Assembly: GCA_949346185.1 (NCBI GenBank)
Contig: CASGVX010000146.1
Coordinates: 1-5,655, forward strand
DNA from: an uncultured Lachnospiraceae bacterium
GTDB lineage: Bacteria; Bacillota; Clostridia; Lachnospirales; Lachnospiraceae
DNA: 5,655 nt
Direction: 5' to 3'
A model generated the notes under the pieces. It saw only the letters and a list, made by a program, of their open reading frames with translations. It ran no database searches and was not told where the DNA came from. The position numbers and the translations under genes were made by a program. Shown in pieces: positions 1 through 5,655 of the stretch (the stretch's first letter is position 1; each line of letters opens with the position of its first letter).

Positions 1-150
1 TGTTCTAACAATTGATGCATTCCCCTGAAAATAATGCAGGTCATATCTTGTTGTTCCGCAACCAGTACTGCGAATCATGCCTTTTTGACATCTTCATGCA
101 GAGCACTTGATTCAGTTCCAAGGAAAAAATACCCGAGCAAAGCGTAATAA

Positions 151-1725
151 TTATTTCGGCTGATTTACCGCACCTGCAAAGATAGGTATGCCATTCCTGT
201 CACTGAGCACCACGAGAAAAGGACGGTCACAGTTCATTTTCTTCTTTTTATCCGGAGCGGCGCCTTTATCCTTCCCTGCTACCTCGCTGTAAGCAGAAAC
301 GCTGCATCCCTCTTCGTCCACGCTGATCTGCATGGTCTGCTTTGCCTTGTCCACATAGCAGCCACTCTCCTTCTCATCCAGCAATCCGGTAAAATCCGCA
401 TTCCGGCCAAAGATATCTGTCACTCCCATAGACTTCATCGCAGAGACCAAATCCCTCTTCCCCTTGATTTTGAATTTGGGCAATTTCAGGTTCACGATAT
501 AATCCTTCCCCTCCTCTGCGCCAGTGCTGATATGAAGGATATGATTGATGTCTTTTTTCAGCAGTTCCTCCAGAGAGCTGTTCTCCTTCGGCAGAAATAT
601 ATACATCTCCTGATCGCCGCTAAGTCCCAGACTGGTGGCGGTAAACCGCTTCTCGTCGTAGAAGGCATGATCCCCGATATGGTGCATGAAGTCGCTGGTC
701 ATCTTTTTTCCGGTACCGGTATAAAATGTTCCCTTCTTCGTATTCCTCTTGTCAAAGGCATTGTTAATCCAAGCGCCATAAAAATCAGCGGCTGACAGCA
801 GCATTAGAGAGGTATCATCCGTTGTCTCTATCTTCCCAACGCTGTCTTTCAGATTGCCCCCCGTCATCTTATTCAGCCAATTCTGGATTGTCTGGTCATA
901 AGACTTATTTCCCATCTGCCCTTGGTAAGTGGATGCATAGTAGTGGTCTGACAGAGATTGCAGGGTGCTCTTCTTCAGCGATTCCCCTTGTCTGGTCCAC
1001 AGGGAATTTCCCAAGATACAGCGAGAACTTTTGTCATCAGAATATAACCATTGCCAGATATTCTTGCTCTGTTCCCTCACTTCCTCCGCATCCGTTTGTC
1101 CTAAGGCTCTCAAAATCTGCTCCCTGCTCTCCCCCGCTGTCATCTCAGACAGCATCGCCATGGTAAAATAAAGATTCACCGGGGAGCATACCTGATTCTT
1201 CCCCTTCTTTCCCATGAGCATTTTCTGGAAGGCTTTCCGATAAAAGGGAAGGAGATTCTTGAGATACCCTTCCTTGATATCCGTCAAATCCTCCGACTCA
1301 TCCTGATTGACCGGATAAGAGACGGGCTGGACTTGAAACTCTTTCGGCTCTCCGCTGTCCTTCCCATTCTCCTCCCCCCCTTGCGCATCCTTCCTCTCTT
1401 TCCCCTGATTGGCTGCGTCTGTTTTTTCCTGCGCCTCTTCTTTGTTACCATCTGGTTTCCCTGATGGGTTCCCATCCTCCGCAGCCATCTCTGTACCTGG
1501 ATGATTCCGGGTAGGCTCCTGATTCCAGAGGGAGGCTCCCCTCACTGCGAAAAACAAAACCACCGCAGCAGCAGCCAAGCCAGCTGCCACAGCCAGTTTT
1601 CCTCTTCTGCCTCCCCTGTTCGCTGCAGTATCCCTCTCCTCTAAAAGTTCTCTCAAAATCCTCTCGTCTCCCTCCCGGGACATCACCATCTTATCATACA
1701 CCTTCTTATATTCCTCCATCTTCAT
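151..1725 (-). CDS. Membrane-anchored serpin, putative anti-sigma/protease sensor
   Basis: A 524-residue protein. Residues 1-43 are a charged, probably cytoplasmic segment ending in the basic stretch NRGGRRGK; about 44-61 is one Ala/Val/Leu-rich membrane helix, so N-in/C-out topology is expected. Residues 64-150 are a Glu/Lys/Gly/Asn-rich linker, and about 150-524 are a full serpin domain. Serpin evidence: N-x-x-x-SP at 177-182, the strand-3A-like block LLSAADFYGAW (309-319), the hinge DEEG (470-473), and a C-terminal signature MNCDRPFLVVL (497-507) followed by GIPIFAGAV. The reactive loop is odd: Cys at P14, Tyr near P9, and a run of four Lys (493-496). The start at 1725 follows AAGGAGGG by 7 bases, inside the end of the upstream sigma gene, so translation is probably coupled. 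The serpin fold is confident; a role restraining the sigma factor is inferred from position and topology. It could instead be only a surface protease inhibitor. Confidence 0.93.
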   Translation of the reverse strand: MKMEEYKKVYDKMVMSREGDERILRELLEERDTAANRGGRRGKLAVAAGLAAAAVVLFFAVRGASLWNQEPTRNHPGTEMAAEDGNPSGKPDGNKEEAQEKTDAANQGKERKDAQGGEENGKDSGEPKEFQVQPVSYPVNQDESEDLTDIKEGYLKNLLPFYRKAFQKMLMGKKGKNQVCSPVNLYFTMAMLSEMTAGESREQILRALGQTDAEEVREQSKNIWQWLYSDDKSSRCILGNSLWTRQGESLKKSTLQSLSDHYYASTYQGQMGNKSYDQTIQNWLNKMTGGNLKDSVGKIETTDDTSLMLLSAADFYGAWINNAFDKRNTKKGTFYTGTGKKMTSDFMHHIGDHAFYDEKRFTATSLGLSGDQEMYIFLPKENSSLEELLKKDINHILHISTGAEEGKDYIVNLKLPKFKIKGKRDLVSAMKSMGVTDIFGRNADFTGLLDEKESGCYVDKAKQTMQISVDEEGCSVSAYSEVAGKDKGAAPDKKKKMNCDRPFLVVLSDRNGIPIFAGAVNQPK

Positions 1726-2215
1726 ATGGCATCCCTCCTTCTGATAATTGAAATCTCAAAAGTTCTCTCCCCTTCTTCAAGCGCATTTTTATTGTGGATT
1801 CCTTACAGCCCAAAATATCTGCCACCTCCCGGCACGCATACCCCTCATAGTAGTGCAGATACATCGTCGCCTTGCACTTGTCTGGAAGTTCCAGCACCTC
1901 CTGAAGGAGAATCCCCTCCTGCCCTTCCTGAATCCAGGATTGTTCAGGAATATCTTCCATGTTTACTCTGTTCCTGTGCCAGAATGACCTGACATAATTC
2001 TTGCATAAATTCACAATAACACGGATCAGCCACCGCTTTTCATGCTCTTCATCCACAAATTCCGGTGCCTTGTACAGACACTTGCAAAACGCCTCCTGCA
2101 CAAGATCCTCGGCATCCTCTCTCTTTTTCACATAGGAGAAGGCAATCCGGAACAATAGCTGCTTGTACCTGTGATACATGTCTTCAAATTCCTGAGTACT
2201 CATTCTTTGATTCAT
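1706..2215 (-). CDS. ECF-type RNA polymerase sigma factor
   Basis: A 169-residue sigma-70 family protein with the two-domain ECF plan. Region 2 spans about residues 14-77, with the core-binding block DAEDLVQEAF (34-43) and the -10-recognition part around KRWLIRVIVNLCKNYVRS (60-77). A linker of about 25 residues follows, then region 4 (about 103-154) with a helix-turn-helix around REVADILGCKESTIKMRLKKGRELL (129-153). No extra N- or C-terminal domain is present. The start at 2215 has GGAGG 8 bases upstream; an ATG at 2219 is out of frame. Its last 20 bases overlap the serpin start, an arrangement typical of sigma/anti-sigma pairs, so the membrane serpin is the likely partner. The operon promoter looks like a sigma-A type, so it may not depend on this factor. 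The ECF subgroup and target genes cannot be read from the window. Confidence 0.95.
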   Translation of the reverse strand: MNQRMSTQEFEDMYHRYKQLLFRIAFSYVKKREDAEDLVQEAFCKCLYKAPEFVDEEHEKRWLIRVIVNLCKNYVRSFWHRNRVNMEDIPEQSWIQEGQEGILLQEVLELPDKCKATMYLHYYEGYACREVADILGCKESTIKMRLKKGRELLRFQLSEGGMPYEDGGI

Positions 2216-2228
2216 TCATTTATCCTCC

Positions 2229-2266
2229 CTTCATCTAGTATACAAGCCAGCATGGGAAATGGTCAA
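2229..2266 (-). promoter_or_regulatory. Sigma-A-like promoter of the sigma/serpin operon
   Basis: On the minus strand TTGACC (2266-2261) and TATACT (2242-2237) are separated by 18 bases. A/T tracts lie just upstream (T8 at 2281-2274 as read on the minus strand), resembling an UP element. A start point near 2230 would give a very short leader, with the GGGAGG ribosome site almost at the 5' end. No convincing ECF-type -35/-10 pair was found, so autoregulation is not supported by sight. Confidence 0.6.
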
Positions 2267-2299
2267 AAATACCAAAAAAAATTTGCAGTTGCTATTCCC

Positions 2300-2354
2300 A
2301 GTACAACGAAAATTAAGTTCTTAATATATTCACCTGTTTGATATTCGTTGTACT
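2300..2354. repeat. 11-base inverted repeat with nested palindrome, candidate operator
   Basis: AGTACAACGAA (2300-2310) and TTCGTTGTACT (2344-2354) are perfect inverted copies with a 33-base AT-rich spacer; arm centres are 44 bases apart, close to four helical turns. Inside the spacer lies a second palindrome, ATTAAG-TT-CTTAAT (2312-2325). The element sits between the two divergent promoters, with its right arm 17 bases before the rightward -35 box. There is no T-run next to either arm, so it is not a simple terminator. Binding of a regulator is inferred. Confidence 0.6.
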
Positions 2355-2371
2355 AGCAATTCATTCCATTA

Positions 2372-2400
2372 TTGAAATAGATGAAAAAAAATGTTATTTT
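2372..2400 (+). promoter_or_regulatory. Candidate promoter of but
   Basis: TTGAAA (2372-2377), a 17-base spacer and TATTTT (2395-2400), with an extended -10 TG at 2392-2393. The surroundings are very AT-rich. This placement gives a leader of about 145 bases before the but start codon. Alternative -10-like hexamers (TATAGG at 2405, TACTAT at 2415) lack a good -35 partner. Confidence 0.55.
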
Positions 2401-2425
2401 ATTGTATAGGGAATTACTATTCTAA

Positions 2426-2522
2426 AAAGCACTGATGCATGGAAACCTATGCCTCGCATAGCAACCGCATTGCCCATCAGGCATGCCCGTGCCCGCACAC
2501 GGAATACGGGCGTGAATGCTTT
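2426..2522. other. GC-rich hairpin cluster in the but leader
   Basis: Three small hairpins follow one another: CTATGC/GCATAG with a 3-base loop (2447-2461); GCAT-T-GCC/GGCATGC with a single bulged T and a 5-base loop (2467-2486); and CCGTG/CACGG (2487-2502), which competes with GCCCG/CGGGC (2491-2511) and GCCCGT/ACGGGC (2485-2511). AAAGCA (2426-2431) and TGCTTT (2517-2522) could close the whole as a multi-branched fold. Composition is markedly richer in GC than the promoter next to it. I do not recognise a known riboswitch class. It could be a cis-acting RNA of but, or a dispersed palindromic repeat that landed in the leader; both strands fold, so polarity is undecided. Confidence 0.5.
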
Positions 2523-2551
2523 AAATCAAGTGTGCAGAAATGAGGTAGAAA

Positions 2552-3895
2552 ATGGACTTGAAACAAATGTATGCAGACAAGTTGACCACTGCCGAGGAGG
2601 CAGTCAAAGCCGTTAATTCAGGAGACTGGGTAGACTTCGGCTGGTGTACCGGAACTCCGGTGGCACTGGATGCCGCCATGGCCAAAAGGCTTCCGGAATT
2701 GACAGACGTGAATTTCCGGGGAGGAATCCTGATGAAGCCCTTGGAAATCTTCGGCATTGACAATCCAGCAGAACATATGACATGGAACTCCTGGCATATG
2801 GGCGGCCTGGAGAGAAAGGCGATTGCCCAGGGATTTTCCTTCTATGCCCCTATCCGCTATTCCGAACTTCCCCGCTACTACCGGGATATTGACACCCCCT
2901 CCCGGGTTGCCATGTTCCAAGTTGCGCCCATGGATGACCACGGCTTCTTCAACTTCGGCCCCAACGCCTCCCACATGATGGCTATGTGCGACCGGGCAGA
3001 GGTCATCATCGTGGAAGTAAATCAGAATATGCCCCGTTGCCTGGGAGGATTTGAAGAGGGCATCCATATCAGCAAGGTGGACATGATCGTGGAGGGAGCC
3101 AATCCCGCCATCGCCGCCATGGGCGCTGCCGGCCCGGCCACAGCAGTGGACGAGGCAGTCGCAAAATATATCGTAGACGAGATTCCTGACGGGGCATGCC
3201 TGCAGTTAGGCATTGGCGGCATGCCAAACGCCGTTGGCTCACTGATTGCCAAATCCGACCTGAAGGATTTGGGAATACATACGGAAATGTACGTGGATGC
3301 CTTCGTGGACATTGCCAATGCGGGAAAGATTACCGGCCTGAGGAAGAGCATTGACAAGGGTCGCCAGGTATATGCCTTCGCCGCCGGAACCCAGAAGCTA
3401 TACGATTACCTAAATGATAATCCGGAGTGCATGAGCGCTCCCGTGGAATATACCAACGACATTCGCCAGATTTCTGCTCTGGACCACTTCATCTCTATCA
3501 ACAATGCGGTGGATATCGACCTCTTCGGACAGGTCAATGCGGAGAGTGCCGGGACAAAGCAAATCAGCGGTGCCGGCGGACAGCTGGACTTCGTGCTGGG
3601 CGCATATCTGTCTCAGGGCGGCAAGTCCTTTATCTGCATGTCCTCCACATTCACAACGAAAGACGGCACTGTGAAATCCCGCATCCGCCCCACTCTGGCA
3701 GACGGCTCCATCGTCACCGATACCCGTGCCAACGTGCACTATTTCGTGACAGAATACGGTCTGGTCAATCTGAAAGGACTTTCCAGCTGGCAGAAAGCGG
3801 AAGCAATCATCTCCGTAGCACATCCGGACTTCCGGGATGACTTAATCGCAGATGCGGAAAAAATGCATATCTGGAAGCCCAGCAACAAGCGTTAA
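2552..3895 (+). CDS. but: Butyryl-CoA:acetate CoA-transferase
   Basis: A 447-residue cytoplasmic enzyme of the acetyl-CoA hydrolase/transferase family (family I CoA-transferase fold), transferring CoA from butyryl-CoA to acetate to release butyrate and acetyl-CoA, the final step of butyrate formation in many gut Clostridia. Length is as expected for the family. The catalytic glutamate is most likely E245 in HTEMYVD (243-249), which forms the glutamyl-CoA intermediate; the CoA-site loop GxGxxP is seen as GIGGMP (220-225), and GAGGQLDF (340-347) is the second conserved glycine block. Stretches such as WNSWHMGG (78-85), FNFGPNASHM (133-142) and RIRPTLADGS (377-386) match my memory of Roseburia/Faecalibacterium But. 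The start at 2552 has a modest site, GAGG, 8 bases upstream. It has its own promoter and is followed by a terminator, so it is probably monocistronic. The close relative 4-hydroxybutyrate CoA-transferase cannot be fully excluded by eye. Confidence 0.93.
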   Translation: MDLKQMYADKLTTAEEAVKAVNSGDWVDFGWCTGTPVALDAAMAKRLPELTDVNFRGGILMKPLEIFGIDNPAEHMTWNSWHMGGLERKAIAQGFSFYAPIRYSELPRYYRDIDTPSRVAMFQVAPMDDHGFFNFGPNASHMMAMCDRAEVIIVEVNQNMPRCLGGFEEGIHISKVDMIVEGANPAIAAMGAAGPATAVDEAVAKYIVDEIPDGACLQLGIGGMPNAVGSLIAKSDLKDLGIHTEMYVDAFVDIANAGKITGLRKSIDKGRQVYAFAAGTQKLYDYLNDNPECMSAPVEYTNDIRQISALDHFISINNAVDIDLFGQVNAESAGTKQISGAGGQLDFVLGAYLSQGGKSFICMSSTFTTKDGTVKSRIRPTLADGSIVTDTRANVHYFVTEYGLVNLKGLSSWQKAEAIISVAHPDFRDDLIADAEKMHIWKPSNKR

Positions 3896-3912
3896 ATACT
3901 CACTTCCCAGAC

Positions 3913-3957
3913 AAAAAAAGACCGACGGACAATCATTTTGCCCGCCGGTCTTTCTTG
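3913..3957. terminator. Two-way terminator between but and the convergent operon
   Basis: Arms at 3920-3930 (GACCGACGGAC) and 3940-3950 (GCCCGCCGGTC) enclose a 9-base loop. As minus-strand RNA the stem is 11 pairs with two G-U wobbles and is followed by seven U residues (3919-3913), a classic intrinsic terminator for the thioesterase operon. As plus-strand RNA the same two positions are A-C mismatches and the tail is the interrupted UUUCUU, so it should also stop but transcripts, but less strongly. Confidence 0.88.
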
Positions 3958-3970
3958 TCATATGGTTTTA

Positions 3971-4354
3971 TTATTTGCTATCTGCTTTCTTCTGGAATTT
4001 CTCATTTTCCACGATAAATCGCTCATGAACGCCCTCGCCAATCAGTCCTGCTTCGTCCTTGGCTTCCACATGGAATACCAGTCGGCGTCCATCCACCTCT
4101 CTAAGTTCTGTCTGGCAGGTGACCTTCCTCCCCAGCGGGGTGGCTGACACATGCTTCACATTCATCAGCGTGCCCACGCTGCCCATGCCCGCATCCAATT
4201 CTCCTGCCACGCTCTTATAGGCAGTCTCCTCCATCATGGCAATCATAGCCGGAGTGGCAAACACGTCCAATTCCCCGCTCCCTACTGTCTTTGCCGTATT
4301 TTCCCGAGTTACCACAGTCTCTCCCTGTCCCGTTATTCCTTCTCTCAACATCAT
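3971..4354 (-). CDS. FlK-type hotdog acyl-CoA thioesterase
   Basis: A 127-residue single-domain protein of the fluoroacetyl-CoA thioesterase (FlK)-like hotdog family, expected to hydrolyse a small acyl-CoA thioester in the cytoplasm. FlK uses Thr42, Glu50 and His76. Here T34 (in FATPAMIAMMEETA), E42 and H68 (in GTLMNVKH) reproduce the same spacings of 8 and 26 residues. The following VDGRRLVFHVEAKDE (87-101) and GLIGEGVHERFIV (104-116) are also typical of the family. The substrate is unknown: most family members are not fluoroacetate-resistance enzymes. Two adjacent ATGs (4354 and 4351) are possible; GGAGAG lies 3 bases before the first and 6 before the second, so 4351 may be the true start. 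It is the last gene of the minus-strand operon, 32 bases after the 76-residue gene, with a strong terminator downstream. Confidence 0.88.
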   Translation of the reverse strand: MMLREGITGQGETVVTRENTAKTVGSGELDVFATPAMIAMMEETAYKSVAGELDAGMGSVGTLMNVKHVSATPLGRKVTCQTELREVDGRRLVFHVEAKDEAGLIGEGVHERFIVENEKFQKKADSK

Positions 4355-4386
4355 TTTCTCTCCATTCTCTGATAATTTGCTGCATC

Positions 4387-4617
4387 CTACTCGTCAAATG
4401 CCACTGTCACATAATATCCCCTCTCATTGTGAATCACCTTTTTCACCCTTCCCTCTGAACAATGCAGACGCTGATTCACCTTATAGCAGCCGGACATTGC
4501 CACCGCTGGCTCGATGATATAAGAATAATTTAGCGCCGTCTTCTTCTCGCTGACATGAACCACATCCCCTTCCCTTACCAAGTCAGGACGCTCCATCTTA
4601 AATTCCATCTCTCTCAT
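4387..4617 (-). CDS. Small hypothetical protein, 76 residues
   Basis: I do not recognise a named family. The reading frame is open further upstream (to 4815), but that extension lies inside the preceding zinc-ribbon gene in another frame and looks non-coding. The ATG at 4617 is preferred because GGAGAG ends 6 bases before it and it avoids the overlap. The protein is soluble, without membrane helix or signal peptide, and rich in beta-type residues (GDVVHVSEKK, YSYIIEPAVAM, GYYVTVAFDE). It has two cysteines (C44, C53) that do not form a metal motif. It lies 49 bases after the zinc-ribbon gene and 32 before the thioesterase, probably in one transcript. The RPDLVREGDVV start followed by a conserved-looking strand pattern suggests a small barrel, but that is only a guess. 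Confidence 0.75.
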   Translation of the reverse strand: MREMEFKMERPDLVREGDVVHVSEKKTALNYSYIIEPAVAMSGCYKVNQRLHCSEGRVKKVIHNERGYYVTVAFDE

Positions 4618-4666
4618 AAACTGCTCTCCATCCCTGCAAATTGCAATTGCTGCCTCTATGAAAAAT

Positions 4667-5074
4667 CTATGTGCGTTTGATAAACTCCCCATGACACTTG
4701 GGGCAAGTAATCGCAATTTTGCCCTTGCCCTTTGGCACGCGGATAGATTGGTGGCAGGAGGGACACTTGAAAATGCGGTGGGTCTTCCTCTGGGCAGACC
4801 TAGCCTTCTGCCCATTCCACCAGAACCTCACCCGGTTAAAATACTTCAAAAACCGCTCATTCTCCTCATATCTCTTGGCATGGTTTCTAGAAAACATTCT
4901 GAAATACGAAACCAGAATCATCGCAATGCCTAGGGAATTCAAGGCGTGGCGCACTCTGGGAATGGGAATGAATATCTCCAGCACCACCAGAACCAATGCG
5001 GCAATGACCAAAAAATTGCTCAACTGATCAGCCCCATGCCTCCCCTGCATAAATCTGGCAAACCGCTCCCGCAT
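4667..5074 (-). CDS. Two-helix membrane protein with C-terminal zinc ribbon
   Basis: A 135-residue protein. Two hydrophobic helices, about 20-37 (NFLVIAALVLVVLEIFI) and 44-60 (ALNSLGIAMILVSYFRM), form a short hairpin with basic flanks, so both termini are probably cytoplasmic. A basic, aromatic middle region (61-100) leads to a zinc ribbon with C104-x2-C107 and C124-x2-C127 around RVPKGKGKIAI (112-122), a rubredoxin-knuckle type fold. The start at 5074 has a very strong site, AAGGAGGAG, 6 bases upstream. The gene follows the partial upstream gene by 27 bases. The function is unknown; zinc-ribbon tails on small membrane proteins may mediate protein or nucleic-acid contact. I have seen similar unnamed proteins in Clostridia, from memory only. 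Confidence 0.88.
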   Translation of the reverse strand: MRERFARFMQGRHGADQLSNFLVIAALVLVVLEIFIPIPRVRHALNSLGIAMILVSYFRMFSRNHAKRYEENERFLKYFNRVRFWWNGQKARSAQRKTHRIFKCPSCHQSIRVPKGKGKIAITCPKCHGEFIKRT

Positions 5075-5101
5075 ATTCCGCTCCTCCTTTTTTATTTCAT
5101 C

Positions 5102-5655
5102 CTACATTGATTTTCCGGGAGAAGAGACCGCCTCGCCATCCCTGACAAACTGAAAGTTCCTGATCTGATGAATCTCATTTTCATCCTCCGTCATCTGCTC
5201 GTATTCCATCACAAGCACGTCTCCTCCAGAAATCCGAATTAAGTCCTCATTGTCCTTGAATGCCTGCTTGTATACGCCACCTTCCGTATCCTTCACATAC
5301 ACCATGGTGCCATCTTCCGTGTTTACAAACTGCACGTTCTCCACCGTCACCGTCTTTTTCTTCAAATTTTCCTCGCTAGGCTCCATATCCCCGTTGCTGG
5401 CCAGCATTTTCCGGTATTTTGCAAAAACCTCCGTCTGGCTGGCCGCTGCAGCCACGATATTGTACTGCTCCACATTCACCATGGCATACATCTTCACCAG
5501 TCCCCCGGAATCCTTCAAGACCATGATATACGTGGGCTGCCCGGCCACATTAATCAAGCTGGGGAAGGATGCCTTGTACCGCTTCTCCTGCACCGCTCCC
5601 TGGGCAGACTCCATGGCAGAATGCTCCTCTGCGCCAGACACCTTATAATACTTCG
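5102..5655 (-). CDS. C-terminal part of an unrecognised protein (cut by window edge)
   Basis: The minus-strand frame is open from the right edge to a TAG at 5102-5104, giving about 183 readable residues. A GTG at 5641 could be read as a start, but the frame continues upstream as K-Y-Y-K without a stop, and no ribosome site is visible before the GTG, so this is most likely the end of a longer gene. The segment has no membrane helix. It contains a compact block, PTYIMVLKDSGGLVKMYAMV (residues 36-55 counted from the GTG), then an Ala-rich helix AAAASQTEVFAKYRKML, a charged linker and a second beta-rich part (about 95-170). From memory, similar C-terminal segments occur on larger membrane proteins of Lachnospiraceae, but I cannot name the family. 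It is the first visible gene of the operon ending with the thioesterase. Confidence 0.75.
   Translation of the reverse strand, partial: KYYKVSGAEEHSAMESAQGAVQEKRYKASFPSLINVAGQPTYIMVLKDSGGLVKMYAMVNVEQYNIVAAAASQTEVFAKYRKMLASNGDMEPSEENLKKKTVTVENVQFVNTEDGTMVYVKDTEGGVYKQAFKDNEDLIRISGGDVLVMEYEQMTEDENEIHQIRNFQFVRDGEAVSSPGKSM

Noticed and set aside
1..150. Possible terminator or small gene downstream of the serpin (TATTTTTT on the minus strand; a 37-codon plus-strand frame from 34)
   Set aside because: Only a 4-pair stem (CCGA/TCGG) precedes the T-run, and the small frame has no ribosome site; nothing here is firm enough to annotate.
1284..1475. Arginine-rich 63-codon frame on the minus strand
   Set aside because: A shadow of the low-complexity Glu/Lys/Gly linker of the serpin gene read in another frame.
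2438..2470. ECF-type promoter (GGAAAC at 2441 with CGCA downstream)
   Set aside because: The -10 element does not match the usual CGTC/CGTA and the match lies within the hairpin cluster.
2439..2543. A 34-codon open frame in the but leader ending at the but ribosome site
   Set aside because: It has no ribosome site before its ATG, odd composition, and lies fully within the hairpin cluster; probably a by-product of the repeat-like sequence.
2618..3823. Long open frames opposite or shifted to the CoA-transferase gene
   Set aside because: They are codon-bias shadows of the strongly supported but gene, without homology or start signals.
4618..4815. N-terminal extension of the 76-residue protein up to an ATG at 4815
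   Set aside because: It lies inside the zinc-ribbon gene in another frame, has low-quality sequence for a protein, and a good ribosome site marks the ATG at 4617.
5102..5641. A complete 179-residue gene starting at the GTG at 5641
   Set aside because: The frame stays open to the window edge and no ribosome site precedes the GTG, so a partial gene is the better reading.

Overview
The window looks like chromosomal DNA from a butyrate-forming gut Firmicute, most likely Lachnospiraceae. The main reasons are a butyryl-CoA:acetate CoA-transferase of the Roseburia/Faecalibacterium type, strong AGGAGG-type ribosome binding sites, and small zinc-ribbon and hypothetical proteins of Clostridial flavour. 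The family assignment is inference from recognised protein sequence; no 16S or other marker gene is present.

Layout, left to right. Positions 1-150 hold nothing I can support (tail of the region downstream of the serpin gene). Positions 151-2215, minus strand, are a two-gene operon: an ECF-type sigma factor, then, overlapping it by 20 bases, a membrane-anchored serpin whose short cytoplasmic N-terminus sits where an anti-sigma domain would be. A 336-base divergent intergenic region (2216-2551) holds a sigma-A-like promoter for the operon, an 11-base perfect inverted repeat with a nested palindrome, a promoter facing right, and a GC-rich hairpin-rich leader. Positions 2552-3895, plus strand, encode the CoA-transferase (but), apparently monocistronic. 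A two-way terminator (about 3913-3957) separates it from a convergent minus-strand operon (5655 down to 3971): the 3' part of an unrecognised protein cut by the window edge, a small two-helix membrane protein with a C-terminal zinc ribbon, a 76-residue hypothetical protein, and an FlK-type hotdog thioesterase.

How the parts may work together. The CoA-transferase makes the last step of butyrate formation, exchanging butyryl-CoA with acetate. The thioesterase would hydrolyse an unknown small acyl-CoA; its closeness to but may be chance because it belongs to a different transcript. The most interesting unit is the sigma factor/serpin pair. A serpin is a protease trap that undergoes a very large conformational change when cut. 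Tethered outside the cell and coupled to an ECF sigma factor, it suggests a sensor that reports extracellular protease activity to transcription. That mechanism is a hypothesis; the gene arrangement and domain order are visible in the sequence.
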